Source: Paenarthrobacter sp. JL.01a
GTDB taxonomy: Bacteria > Actinomycetota > Actinomycetes > Actinomycetales > Micrococcaceae
Direction: 5' to 3'
NCBI RefSeq assembly: GCF_025452095.1
Contig: NZ_CP104877.1
Span: 744,001-808,000, forward strand
Length of the DNA stretch: 64,000 nt
The translations under genes and the position numbers were made by a program. Under the pieces are notes generated by a model that saw only the letters and a list, made by a program, of their open reading frames with translations, was not told the DNA's origin and did no database searches. Positions 42,950-51,144 of this stretch are shown piece by piece. Every line of letters starts with the position of its first letter. The first letter of the stretch is position 1.

Positions 42950-44458
42950 TCAGACTCCCTGGACTGCAAGTTGAAGATATTCCTCGTCAGCGATGTCGCT
43001 GCGGGGGATGTCGCGGATGATGGAGCCGTCCTTGAGGACGAGGACGCGGTCGCTGACCGCGAGTAGTTCGGGATATTCGGAAGAAATGACGATGATGGCC
43101 TTGCCGTCGCTTGCCAGCTCACGGATCATGTCGAGGATCTCGCTCTTGGTACCGATGTCGACGCCGGCGGTTGGCTCGTCGAGGATGAGGATGTCGGGAT
43201 TGGTCCCCAGCCATTTGGCGATAACCACCTTTTGTTGGTTGCCGCCGGAGAGCAGACGAACGGGGCGATGCGGATGCGCGACTTTCACTGCGAATCTCTT
43301 GATCAGCGATGTGGACAATTCATTGCCCTTGGCACCGTCCAGAAGGGGGCCGCGCTGGATGTTCTTCAGCAGCGGAAGCAGCAGGTTGTCCTGGACCGAG
43401 TGCTCCAGGACCAGCCCTTGTGCCCGACGGTCCTCCGGGACGAGGGCGATGCCGGCGTCGATGGCTTGCTGCGGTGATGCGAGGGCAACTTTCCTGCCGC
43501 GGATGAGGACCTGGCCGCTGTCCGGTTTGTCGATGCCGAAAAGTGCGCGGGCGAGCTCTGTCCGTCCGCTGCCCATGAGCCCGGCCAAACCGAGGATCTC
43601 GCCGGGCCGCAGGGCAAACGACACGTCCCGGACCCGTTGTCCCGCGTTCAGTCCGCGTACCTCCAGCAGCGGCTCGTCATCGTGGCGGATGGTGTTCCGC
43701 GCGCGATAGGAGAGTTCGCCGTCGACCTTCTTGCCGACGATACCTTCGACGATCTGTTCAGGCGTGACCCCGGTCAGTGGCTTGGTAAGCAGGTGCTTTC
43801 CGTCCCGGAGGATGGTGATCCGGTCAGCGAGCCTGTACACCTCGTCCATGCGGTGGGAGATGTAGATGATCGAGATTCCACGCTGCTTGAGCCGGTCTAT
43901 GAGCTCAAAAAGCGCTTCGGATTCATGCCGGGCCAAACTTGCCGTGGGCTCGTCCATGATCAGCACCTGGGCGTTCTGCGACAGGGCTTTGGCGATCTCT
44001 GTCAGTTGCCAGTAGGCGGTGCCCAACCGCGAGACCTGCGCGCCGGCGTCGACGTCCACTTCCATCTCCGCAAAGACTTCGTTGGCCCGTCGCACAGCGG
44101 CGCGGTCATCGATGAGACCGCCCCGCCCGAGCGGCTCAGTGCCGAGGAAGATGTTCTGCGCAACGGTCAGGCTGGGTACCAGGCTGAATTCCTGGAAGAC
44201 CATTCCGATTCCAGCGGACTTGGCATCCTGGATCGAGTTGATGGCGGCGGGTTTGCCGGCGATGAGGATTTCGCCTGCGTCCGCCTGGTAGACGCCCTGC
44301 AGGATTTTCATGAGGGTGGACTTGCCGGCCCCGTTGCCGCCTGCCAGCGCGTGCACCTCGCCTTTGCGGACATCGAAGCCGACATCCTTCAGGACGGACA
44401 CGCCGTTGAAGGCCTTGGATATCGAGCGCATCTCGACGACATTGTCTGCGGTGTTCAT
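42950..44458 (-). CDS. Sugar ABC importer ATPase with two nucleotide-binding domains (RbsA type)
   Basis: A 502-residue duplicated ATPase. Domain 1 has Walker A GGNGAGKSTLMK and Walker B VLIMDEPTASL. Domain 2 starts near ILGLAGLMGSGRTELARALFG, a degenerate P-loop usual for this class, and has the signature LSGGNQQKVVIAKWL with Walker B ILDEPTAGVDIG. This pattern defines ribose/xylose/inositol-type importers. ATG 44458 is chosen; an upstream extension to 44599 would overlap the stem-loop and binding-protein gene. It powers uptake with the neighbouring permease and binding protein. Confidence 0.93.
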   Translation of the reverse strand: MNTADNVVEMRSISKAFNGVSVLKDVGFDVRKGEVHALAGGNGAGKSTLMKILQGVYQADAGEILIAGKPAAINSIQDAKSAGIGMVFQEFSLVPSLTVAQNIFLGTEPLGRGGLIDDRAAVRRANEVFAEMEVDVDAGAQVSRLGTAYWQLTEIAKALSQNAQVLIMDEPTASLARHESEALFELIDRLKQRGISIIYISHRMDEVYRLADRITILRDGKHLLTKPLTGVTPEQIVEGIVGKKVDGELSYRARNTIRHDDEPLLEVRGLNAGQRVRDVSFALRPGEILGLAGLMGSGRTELARALFGIDKPDSGQVLIRGRKVALASPQQAIDAGIALVPEDRRAQGLVLEHSVQDNLLLPLLKNIQRGPLLDGAKGNELSTSLIKRFAVKVAHPHRPVRLLSGGNQQKVVIAKWLGTNPDILILDEPTAGVDIGTKSEILDMIRELASDGKAIIVISSEYPELLAVSDRVLVLKDGSIIRDIPRSDIADEEYLQLAVQGV

Positions 44459-44475
44459 TTCCCGCCCTTTCGGCG

Positions 44476-44503
44476 CGGTGCGGGAGAGAGGTCCCCCGCA
44501 CCG
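44476..44503 (-). promoter_or_regulatory. Stem-loop between binding-protein and ATPase genes
   Basis: CGGTGCGGG and CCCGCACCG form a perfect 9-bp stem with a ten-base loop inside the 55-base gap. As with the hairpin at 3107-3167, it may raise the binding-protein level over the membrane subunits. Confidence 0.55.
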
Positions 44504-44513
44504 TAGGGTCTGG

Positions 44514-45674
44514 CTACTTCTTGTAGGAGTCCTGGATGTCCTTGGGTGCGTCCTCGTGGTAGACCTGCTTCCAGGCATCAAGGACGTTCGCGTGGTCAAC
44601 CGGCAGTGCGCTCAGCGCGACGTACGGAGGGGCCTGCTTGCCGATAAGTGCTCCTGCGGCAAGGCGGGCTTCGGTGACGCCCTGGTCAAACGGAACCTGG
44701 GCGCCGAGGCCGACGACGAGTTCGTCCTTGGCCAGGGCAATCGCCACATTCTTACCGAGGTCCTCGGTGGCGATTTTCAGGTCCTGCCGTCCAGCGGCGC
44801 GTGCTGCCGCCATGACGCCTTCTGCCGGAACGTCCCACACGGCCCAGATGCCGGCGAGGTCGGGGTACTTGCTGATCATGGCGTTGGCTGCAGCCTGTGC
44901 GTCCCCGGCGAAGTCGGGGCCTGCGATGCCCTTTTCCTCCACGATCTGGATGTCCGGGTATTCCTTGGTGATGGTGTCCTTGAATCCTTCATGGCGCTGC
45001 TTGGTCACGAAGAAGTCGGCTTGGTGGAACACCAGGCCGATCTTGCCTTTGCCGCCCAGTGCCTTGGCCATCTGGTGGGCAGAAACGACGCCGTTGCCAT
45101 AGTTGTCAGCGGATACGACCGAGACGTAGTCCGTCCCGGGAGTCAGTCCCTGCGGGACGTTGTCCATGAAGACGAGCTTGGCGCCGGCAGCTGCGGCTTT
45201 CTTGTAGGCCGAGGCGGTGGCCACAGGATCCGTGGGGATGGAGACGAGGACATTCGGGTTCTGCGTCATGACGGTCTCGATGTCCGACACCTGCTTGTCC
45301 GGCTTGAAGTTGGCGTCCGTTGTGGCGATGACCTTGATGCCGAGCTTCTCGAATTCACTCTTGAGCCCGTTGACCTGCGCTGTTGCCCAGTCGTTGCCAC
45401 CGTAGTGCATCACGATGGCGGCCTTGGCGTTCAGTGCCTTGACCTTTTCGATCTCTTCCGGCGTCAGGTCCGCGACGGATGCCGGTGAGGGCGTCTCGCC
45501 ATTGGGTCCCTTGCTGAGGACCTGCCCCTTGATCTTTTCGAGGGCCTGCTGGGCTTTTTCGGACACTCCGGCGTCCGGCGCATTCGAGGTTGTCGCTGCC
45601 GAACTGCTGCACGAGGCGACGGAAAGTGACAGGACGGCGGCCAAAGCCACGAGGGGAAGCCTGCGGATCATCAT
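44514..45674 (-). CDS. Sugar ABC importer substrate-binding lipoprotein (RbsB type)
   Basis: A 386-residue periplasmic-binding-protein type 1 lipoprotein. The signal peptide ends at the lipobox SVASC (Cys22). The mature protein has KAAIVMHYGGNDWATAQVNGL, a VSIPTDPVATASAYKKAAAAG hinge region and KIATEDLGKNVA. It captures a sugar or polyol. Two ATGs (45674 and 45671) follow a GGAG site; the second is better spaced. It is the first gene of a seven-gene operon and lies divergent from the LacI regulator across the operator row at 45843-45900. Confidence 0.92.
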   Translation of the reverse strand: MMIRRLPLVALAAVLSLSVASCSSSAATTSNAPDAGVSEKAQQALEKIKGQVLSKGPNGETPSPASVADLTPEEIEKVKALNAKAAIVMHYGGNDWATAQVNGLKSEFEKLGIKVIATTDANFKPDKQVSDIETVMTQNPNVLVSIPTDPVATASAYKKAAAAGAKLVFMDNVPQGLTPGTDYVSVVSADNYGNGVVSAHQMAKALGGKGKIGLVFHQADFFVTKQRHEGFKDTITKEYPDIQIVEEKGIAGPDFAGDAQAAANAMISKYPDLAGIWAVWDVPAEGVMAAARAAGRQDLKIATEDLGKNVAIALAKDELVVGLGAQVPFDQGVTEARLAAGALIGKQAPPYVALSALPVDHANVLDAWKQVYHEDAPKDIQDSYKK

Positions 45675-45842
45675 TGTTCTCCAGTGCTTATGGGTGGATG
45701 GTTATTGGGGATGTGGTGGTGGAGGGGCGGGTTCCAGCGCTGCTGGAGCCGGCGAAGGGCAGACCCTCCTCGGCCGAACTGTCGATGGTGGACGCCGAAG
45801 AGCCTGCGGGGAGTGGCCCGCTTCATCCGTGGTGAAGAGTGA

Positions 45843-45900
45843 CCGTAATCGCTAACGGAATCTCCGTGAACGTTTACGGAACCGATCGTAAACGTTTACG
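45843..45900. promoter_or_regulatory. Row of LacI-type operators
   Basis: Three dyads about 21-22 bases apart (centres near 45850, 45871 and 45893). The third, CGTAAACGTTTACG (45887-45900), is a perfect palindrome. The second, TCCGTGAACGTTTACGGA (45863-45880), pairs at 16 of 18 positions. The first, 45843-45858, is weak (CCGT...ACGG). The CG-centred AACGTT core is typical of LacI-family sites. Confidence 0.72.
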
Positions 45901-46013
45901 GTGAATAGTGTCAAACATCACGTCCTTCCGGCTTTCTAGTAACCGGAGGAGGCCTTCGCACGTAGTATTGGTACGCATCGGCCCGGTTGGACGGTGCAAA
46001 GACAGGAGAGAGC

Positions 46014-47072
46014 GTGTCAGGCATAACGGGTCCACATGGAGCCCACGGGCAAGCAGGAGCCACATTGCGGCGGAAGCCGACCATCAACGACGTCGCGGAA
46101 ATCGCCGGTGTGTCCTTCGGCACCGTCTCGCGGGTCCTGAACAACGCCCCCGACGTCAGTGCCGCTACCCGCGAACGCGTCCTGCAGGCCATCAAGGACA
46201 TCGGGTACCGCAGGAACCGCGCAGCAACGGCGCTGGTCACCAACCGGTCGACGTCCATCGGGCTGCTCTCCGACGGCTCCCCGCGGTTTGGCCCGGTCGG
46301 GACGCTCATGGCCCTTGAAACCGTCGCGCGGAAGAAGGGCTACGCCACCACTGTTATCAGTGTCGAGCAGCCCTATGAAGAATCCGTGCAGGCCGCCCTG
46401 GACACCTTGGATGACACCGGTGTCGGGGGAATCATCGTCGTCGCACCCATGGTCGATATGGCATCGGCGGTCTGGAATGCCACCTGCCGGGTCCCGGTCG
46501 AGATGATCGCAGCCGGAGCATCATCAACTCCGAAGGTCTTCACCTATTCGGAAGACCAGGAGCTCGGAGCCCGGCTCGCCACCGGGCACCTCATAGACCT
46601 GGGACACACCGACATCGCCCATCTGGCCGGCTCCATGGATTGGTTCGACGGGCGGGTGCGCAAGAGCGGCTGGGAAGCTGCATTGCGTGACGCCGGACTT
46701 CCGCAGGGACTTTGCCTGGAGGGAGATTGGAGCCCGCGCTGGGCCTACGAAACCGGCCTTGACCTCGTCCGGGAGAACAGAATTCCCCAGGCGGTTTTCG
46801 CGGCGAGTGACCACACCGCGCTGGGCCTGATCCGGGCGTTCACCGAGAACGGCATCCGGGTCCCCGAGGACGTAAGTGTGGTCGGCTTCGACGACATTGA
46901 GGGTTCGGACTATTTCCTGCCTCCGCTGACCACTGTGCGCCAGGACTTTACGGCCCTGGCGCTCATGAGCATGGAGGTGCTCCTGGGTGCCATGGAAGGA
47001 AGGGAAGTTGACCGCACTCCAATCGCACCCACACTTGTTGTGCGTGGGAGCTCAAGGCGCGTAGCCTCGTAG
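46014..47072 (+). CDS. LacI-family transcriptional regulator
   Basis: A 352-residue repressor. The LacI helix-turn-helix is clear: TINDVAEIAGVSFGTVSRVLNN, then the hinge RRNRAATALVTNRS. The C-terminal sugar-binding domain of the PBP-1 fold contains DHTALGLIRAFTENG and VSVVGFDDIEGS. GTG 46014 is chosen because AGGAG lies just before it; a TTG at 45987 lacks a site. It is divergent from the Rbs-type sugar operon, and three operator-like dyads lie between, so it probably represses both until the operon's sugar binds. Confidence 0.93.
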   Translation: MSGITGPHGAHGQAGATLRRKPTINDVAEIAGVSFGTVSRVLNNAPDVSAATRERVLQAIKDIGYRRNRAATALVTNRSTSIGLLSDGSPRFGPVGTLMALETVARKKGYATTVISVEQPYEESVQAALDTLDDTGVGGIIVVAPMVDMASAVWNATCRVPVEMIAAGASSTPKVFTYSEDQELGARLATGHLIDLGHTDIAHLAGSMDWFDGRVRKSGWEAALRDAGLPQGLCLEGDWSPRWAYETGLDLVRENRIPQAVFAASDHTALGLIRAFTENGIRVPEDVSVVGFDDIEGSDYFLPPLTTVRQDFTALALMSMEVLLGAMEGREVDRTPIAPTLVVRGSSRRVAS

Positions 47073-47092
47073 GAACCATCCGAGGAGCGTAA

Positions 47093-47734
47093 ATGAACGG
47101 TCGGATCCTCTCAGCCCGCCGCGCCCTCGTCTGCGTGGGATTCGGGGTCGTGGCCGGCGCAGCAGCCGGGCTCGCCCTGGCCCCCGCCCTTGCGCCCTTG
47201 GTTGTCTGGTGCACGGCCGGCATCATTGCGCTGGCCTGGGCATGGCGGATCAGTTGGCAGCAGGATCCGGCAGGGACGGAGCGGGTTGCCCGTGAGGAAT
47301 CTGCCTCCCGGTTGACCGACAATGCAGTCATCACAGCCTGCCTGGTGAGTATCGCTGCGGTGGGAGTTGCGTTGTTCCAGTCGGGAAACCAGGACGGTGA
47401 CGTGGCTTCGGCGGCTCTGGTGATCCTCGGGGTGCTCGGCACCTTTGTCGCCTGGGCGCTGGTCAACACGGTCTATGCCTTGAAGTACGCCCGCCTGTAC
47501 TATGTCGACCGCGACGGTGGCGGCTTCGACGACAAACGGGGGAGGGAACCTGCCTACAGTGACTTCGCGTACTTCGCCTTTACGGTGGGTATGACTTACG
47601 CTCCTCCCGAAGTCGAGACAGGCAGCACCGAGGTCCGGCGCAAAGCTCTTCCCCACGCTCTCTTGTCGTACTTTTTCGGTACGGTCCTGATCGCGGTATC
47701 CCTTAACGCGGTCACCAACCTCGCCCAAGGATGA
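47093..47734 (+). CDS. DUF1345 membrane protein
   Basis: A 213-residue integral membrane protein with about five hydrophobic helices. The stretch YSDFAYFAFTVGMTY is the signature of the DUF1345 family, whose function is unknown. A GAGGAG site lies five bases before ATG 47093. It starts 20 bases after the LacI gene and could be read through from it. A hairpin terminator follows directly. Confidence 0.88.
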   Translation: MNGRILSARRALVCVGFGVVAGAAAGLALAPALAPLVVWCTAGIIALAWAWRISWQQDPAGTERVAREESASRLTDNAVITACLVSIAAVGVALFQSGNQDGDVASAALVILGVLGTFVAWALVNTVYALKYARLYYVDRDGGGFDDKRGREPAYSDFAYFAFTVGMTYAPPEVETGSTEVRRKALPHALLSYFFGTVLIAVSLNAVTNLAQG

Positions 47735-47735
47735 C

Positions 47736-47779
47736 GCAACAGGGGCTACCAGCAACGCCTTGCCGGTAGCCCATGTTGC
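47736..47779. terminator. Bidirectional terminator
   Basis: GCAACA...GGCTACC...GCAA pairs with TTGC...GGTAGCC...TGTTGC, a long stem with a few mismatches and a CGCC loop, between two convergent genes. Confidence 0.75.
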
Positions 47780-47807
47780 CGTTAGTCAGAGCGGGGATCC
47801 GTCAGGG

Positions 47808-48389
47808 TCACCTGCGCTTCCGCAGTCCGCGGAGGACGACGACGGCGAGGCCGCCCGCCGCCAGCGCCCACGGGCCACCGACGATGATCGGATCCATCCA
47901 CTGGTGGCTGAGGTCGGTGCGCTTTTGTCCCACCCGGGAACGGACACCTCCACGGGAGAACTCGCTGAGTACGCCCGTCTCCGTGATGGGGTTGTCCGGA
48001 TGCAGCGTGGCGAACGAACGGAGGTGGTGCTCCCAGGCGTCCACTCTGTCTGCTGCTACCAGCAGCAGCCAGTGGGCAGCCCGGCCCTCACTGTACTTGT
48101 ACGCGTACTTCCGGATGACGCCCGAGACCCCGGCCGGAGGAGTGGAGGTTCCAAAGACGGGAGGCAGGAAGGCGTGTTCCACCGACCGTTCCCTGGGCCA
48201 CTTCTCTGGCTGGCGTTCCGGGAAGTCCCAGTGTGCGCCGGTTTCGATGCCGGGTTGCTCGCGGGGGTAGGAGGGGCGGTCGGCCGGGTCGAGATCGGCA
48301 CCCCACCCCGGAATCCGGGCCCGCAAACTCTCTGCGGACTCTCTTTCGCCAGTCTTCTCGGCGACATAAGGCGTGGCTGTTTTAGTCAA
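47808..48389 (-). CDS. Hypothetical protein with C-terminal membrane segment
   Basis: A 193-residue protein that I do not recognise. The N-terminal 165 residues are soluble, rich in Pro, Arg and Trp; a single hydrophobic helix (GPWALAAGGLAVVVLRGL) and a basic RKRR end form a C-terminal anchor. The start is TTG 48389 with GGGAG six bases upstream. It lies 12 bases after the stop of the alcohol dehydrogenase gene, so it is probably the third gene of that operon. Confidence 0.7.
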   Translation of the reverse strand: MTKTATPYVAEKTGERESAESLRARIPGWGADLDPADRPSYPREQPGIETGAHWDFPERQPEKWPRERSVEHAFLPPVFGTSTPPAGVSGVIRKYAYKYSEGRAAHWLLLVAADRVDAWEHHLRSFATLHPDNPITETGVLSEFSRGGVRSRVGQKRTDLSHQWMDPIIVGGPWALAAGGLAVVVLRGLRKRR

Positions 48390-48401
48390 GGTGTGCTCCC
48401 T

Positions 48402-49550
48402 TCAGGACTGGCCGGCGATAACGAGCGGTTTGATGATGTTGTCCAGCTTGGCGGAGAACATGTGGTACCCCTCGGCGATGTGTTCAAGCGGAATCCGGTG
48501 GGTGACGATGTCACTTGGTTTCAGGTACCCGTTCCGGATGTGCTCGAAGAGCCTTGGCCATTGCCGCTTGACCGGGCATTGGTTCATGCGCAAAGTCAGG
48601 CCCTTGTTCATGGCGTCGCCGAACTTCACGGCGCTGAAGATCGGACCGTAGGCGCCCACCACGGACACGGTCCCACCCTTCCGCACTGAGTCGATGGCCC
48701 AGTTCAGTGCGATGGGCGAACCGCCCTGCAGTTTGAACTTGCTGCTGGTGACGTGCTGCAGGAAGTTTCCGTCAGCTTCGGCCCCGACGGCGTCAATAAC
48801 GACGTCGGCACCCAGGAAGTCGGTTTCCTTCTTGAGGTGGACCACAATGTCGCCGTACTCGGCAAAGTTGTACGTCTCGGCGTGGGCGAAGCTGCGTGCC
48901 TTCTCCAGCCTGTATTCCAGGTGGTCAATCACGATCACGCGACCGGCACCCATCAGCCACGACGACTTTGCGGCAAACAGCCCCACAGGGCCGGCGCCGA
49001 ACACCACCACGGTGTCGCCTTCCACGATGTCCCCAAGCTGGGCGCCGAAGTAGCCGGTCGGCAGGGCGTCGGTGAGCAACACCGCATCCTCTTCCTCCAG
49101 CCAGTCGGGGATCTTTGAAGGCCCCACGTCCGCGAACGGAACCCGCACGAACTCTGCCTGACCGCCGTCGTAACCGCCGCAAGTGTGTGAGTAGCCGTAA
49201 ATGCCGCCCACCGCCGTCGCATTCGGATTCACGTTGTGGCAGTTCGAGTAGAGGCCGCGCGAGCAGAAATAGCAGGAGCCGCAGTACACGTTGAACGGCA
49301 CCATGACGCGGTCGCCCACCGAGAGGTTTTGCACGGAAGAGCCCACCTCGTGAACTGTGCCCACGAACTCGTGGCCGAAGGTCATGCCAACCCGGGTGTC
49401 CGGCATCATGCCGTGGTACAGGTGCAGGTCGGAGCCGCATATGGCGCCCGCGCTGACCTTGACGATCGCATCGTTCGGATGCTCGATTTTTGGTATGTCC
49501 TTCTCTTCGACCCTGACTTTGTAGGGGCCGCGGTAAACCATTGCCTTCAT
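48402..49550 (-). CDS. Zinc-dependent alcohol/formaldehyde dehydrogenase 1
   Basis: A 382-residue medium-chain dehydrogenase of the glutathione-independent formaldehyde dehydrogenase type. Catalytic zinc ligands are in ICGSDLHLYHG and FGHEFVG; the structural zinc site is CGSCYFCSRGLYSNC. The NAD fold has VVFGAGPVGLFAA. It probably oxidises aldehydes or alcohols with NAD+. It lies 48 bases downstream of a related enzyme, so the pair arose by duplication or was assembled for related substrates. Confidence 0.9.
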   Translation of the reverse strand: MKAMVYRGPYKVRVEEKDIPKIEHPNDAIVKVSAGAICGSDLHLYHGMMPDTRVGMTFGHEFVGTVHEVGSSVQNLSVGDRVMVPFNVYCGSCYFCSRGLYSNCHNVNPNATAVGGIYGYSHTCGGYDGGQAEFVRVPFADVGPSKIPDWLEEEDAVLLTDALPTGYFGAQLGDIVEGDTVVVFGAGPVGLFAAKSSWLMGAGRVIVIDHLEYRLEKARSFAHAETYNFAEYGDIVVHLKKETDFLGADVVIDAVGAEADGNFLQHVTSSKFKLQGGSPIALNWAIDSVRKGGTVSVVGAYGPIFSAVKFGDAMNKGLTLRMNQCPVKRQWPRLFEHIRNGYLKPSDIVTHRIPLEHIAEGYHMFSAKLDNIIKPLVIAGQS

Positions 49551-49598
49551 CAGTACCCCGTCCTGTTTCTGGTTGGTTGTGACATGGGAAGATCCCTC

Positions 49599-50747
49599 TC
49601 AAGCTCCGGCCGGGTGCAGGACGACCTTCGTCCAGCCGTCCTCGCGGCTGTCGAAGTTCTTGTAGCCCGTGGGCGCCTCATCGAGGCTCAACTCGTGGCT
49701 GACGATGAAGGAAGGGCTGGCCTTTCCGCCGGCGACGAGGTCGCGGAGTGCGCGGTTGTACTTCTTGACCGGACACTGGCCGGAGCCCATTGTCTGGCCT
49801 TTGAACCAGAAGTTTCCGTAGTCGAAAGCGAGCTGGCCCTGCTTCTCGAGTTCGTCCGGGGAGCCCGGATCCTGCGGCAGGAAAACGCCCACCACGCCGA
49901 TGCCACCCACGAAGCGGACGGAGTCCACCAGCCTGTTCAGGGTTTGGTTGGGGTGTTCGTTGCCTTCGGGATCGTGGGCCTGGTAGCCAACGCATTCGCA
50001 GCCGCGGTCTGCGCCAAAGCCCATGGTCTGGTCCTTGACGAATTCCACGGGATCCACTTCGGCGTCATTGACGGGAATGGCGCCGATCTGTTCGGCCAGC
50101 TTCAGCCGGTCCTTGTGGCGGTCCACCACCATGACTTTGCCCGCGCCCTTGATGACGGCGGAGTAGGCGGCCATGAGTCCCACCGGGCCACCACCGTAGA
50201 TGACCACGGAGTCGCCCGGGTAGACGCCGGCCATCTCGGTAGCGTGCCACCCCGTGGGGAAGATGTCCGCCAGCATGACGTAGTCGAGCTCCTTCTCGAC
50301 GGCGTCCTCACCCAACCGCAGGCAGTTGAAGTCGCCATATGGAACCCTGAGGTACTCTGCTTGACCGCCCTGGTACGGGCCCATGTCCGCGAAGCCGTAG
50401 GCAGCGCCTGCAAGCTTTGGCTCGGGCTGCATCGTCAGGCAGTAGTTGGTGAAGCCCCGCTCGCAGTTCTTGCAGAAGCCGCAGGCGACGTTGAAGGGCA
50501 GGACCACGCGCTCGCCTACTTTGACTTTGCTCACCGCGGGGCCGACCTCCACCACCTCCCCGAGGTTCTCGTGTCCGAAGGAACGCCCCGGTTCAAAGCT
50601 CGTCCGGCCCTCATACATGTGTAGGTCCGAACCGCAAATGTTCGCTGAGGTGATTCTTACCAGTACGTCGGCCGGGTGTTCGATCTTGGCATCGGGGATT
50701 TCCTCGACGCTGACATCGTTCGGTCCTTTGTAAACTACTGCCTTCAT
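49599..50747 (-). CDS. Zinc-dependent formaldehyde dehydrogenase-type enzyme 2
   Basis: A 382-residue homologue of glutathione-independent formaldehyde dehydrogenase. It begins MKAVVYKGPNDVSVEEIPD, with catalytic zinc ligands in NICGSDLHMYEG and FGHENLGEV, the structural zinc motif CGFCKNCERGFTNYC and the cofactor motif VIYGGGPVGLMAA. The long insert with GCECVGYQAHDPEGNEHPN is typical of Pseudomonas FdhA-like proteins, which keep NAD bound. ATG 50747 is used; nine upstream codons lack support. It is the first gene of a three-gene operon. Confidence 0.91.
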   Translation of the reverse strand: MKAVVYKGPNDVSVEEIPDAKIEHPADVLVRITSANICGSDLHMYEGRTSFEPGRSFGHENLGEVVEVGPAVSKVKVGERVVLPFNVACGFCKNCERGFTNYCLTMQPEPKLAGAAYGFADMGPYQGGQAEYLRVPYGDFNCLRLGEDAVEKELDYVMLADIFPTGWHATEMAGVYPGDSVVIYGGGPVGLMAAYSAVIKGAGKVMVVDRHKDRLKLAEQIGAIPVNDAEVDPVEFVKDQTMGFGADRGCECVGYQAHDPEGNEHPNQTLNRLVDSVRFVGGIGVVGVFLPQDPGSPDELEKQGQLAFDYGNFWFKGQTMGSGQCPVKKYNRALRDLVAGGKASPSFIVSHELSLDEAPTGYKNFDSREDGWTKVVLHPAGA

Positions 50748-51144
50748 CTTCCACTCTTTTCTTCTGCCCATGCCGATTCACCACGTATTGCGGGCGCGGC
50801 TCGAGAGCGCCGGGTGTCTGGAACCTGTGATGGTGGCGCGAGGGATCACCTGGATACCGGTGATGAACCAGCGAGGAACTTGGAAATGCAGGATGGGTCC
50901 TGTGATCCGCCTGAATGCTCGGAGGGCCTGAGGCTTTCAGCCGGCAGGTTGTCCGGGGACGAACTGCCGGTCCGTCAGCAATAGCGATGCTGCATGACCA
51001 ATGCTAAGCATACTTATCATGCATGTCGAGGGGTGACCGGAAAAGGGGGCCGTCACTCCGGCCATGCTTCGTCAAGCAGCAACCCGCAAGAACCTTCACC
51101 CCGCCCTCACCTTCCGTTCATGACGGCCGGAAAGGGTGGATGCC
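50748..51144. other. Intergenic region between divergent dehydrogenase and phosphatase genes
   Basis: No gene is seen in these 397 bases. It holds a long imperfect hairpin, with arms CCGGCAG (50941-50947) and CTGCCGG (50964-50970) and further pairing inside; a short dyad ATCACC/GGTGAT (50845-50864); and an A/T-rich stretch at 50985-51025 with repeated GCAT words and ATGCTAAGCAT. The A/T-rich stretch is the likeliest promoter area. I could not identify a regulator. Confidence 0.5.
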
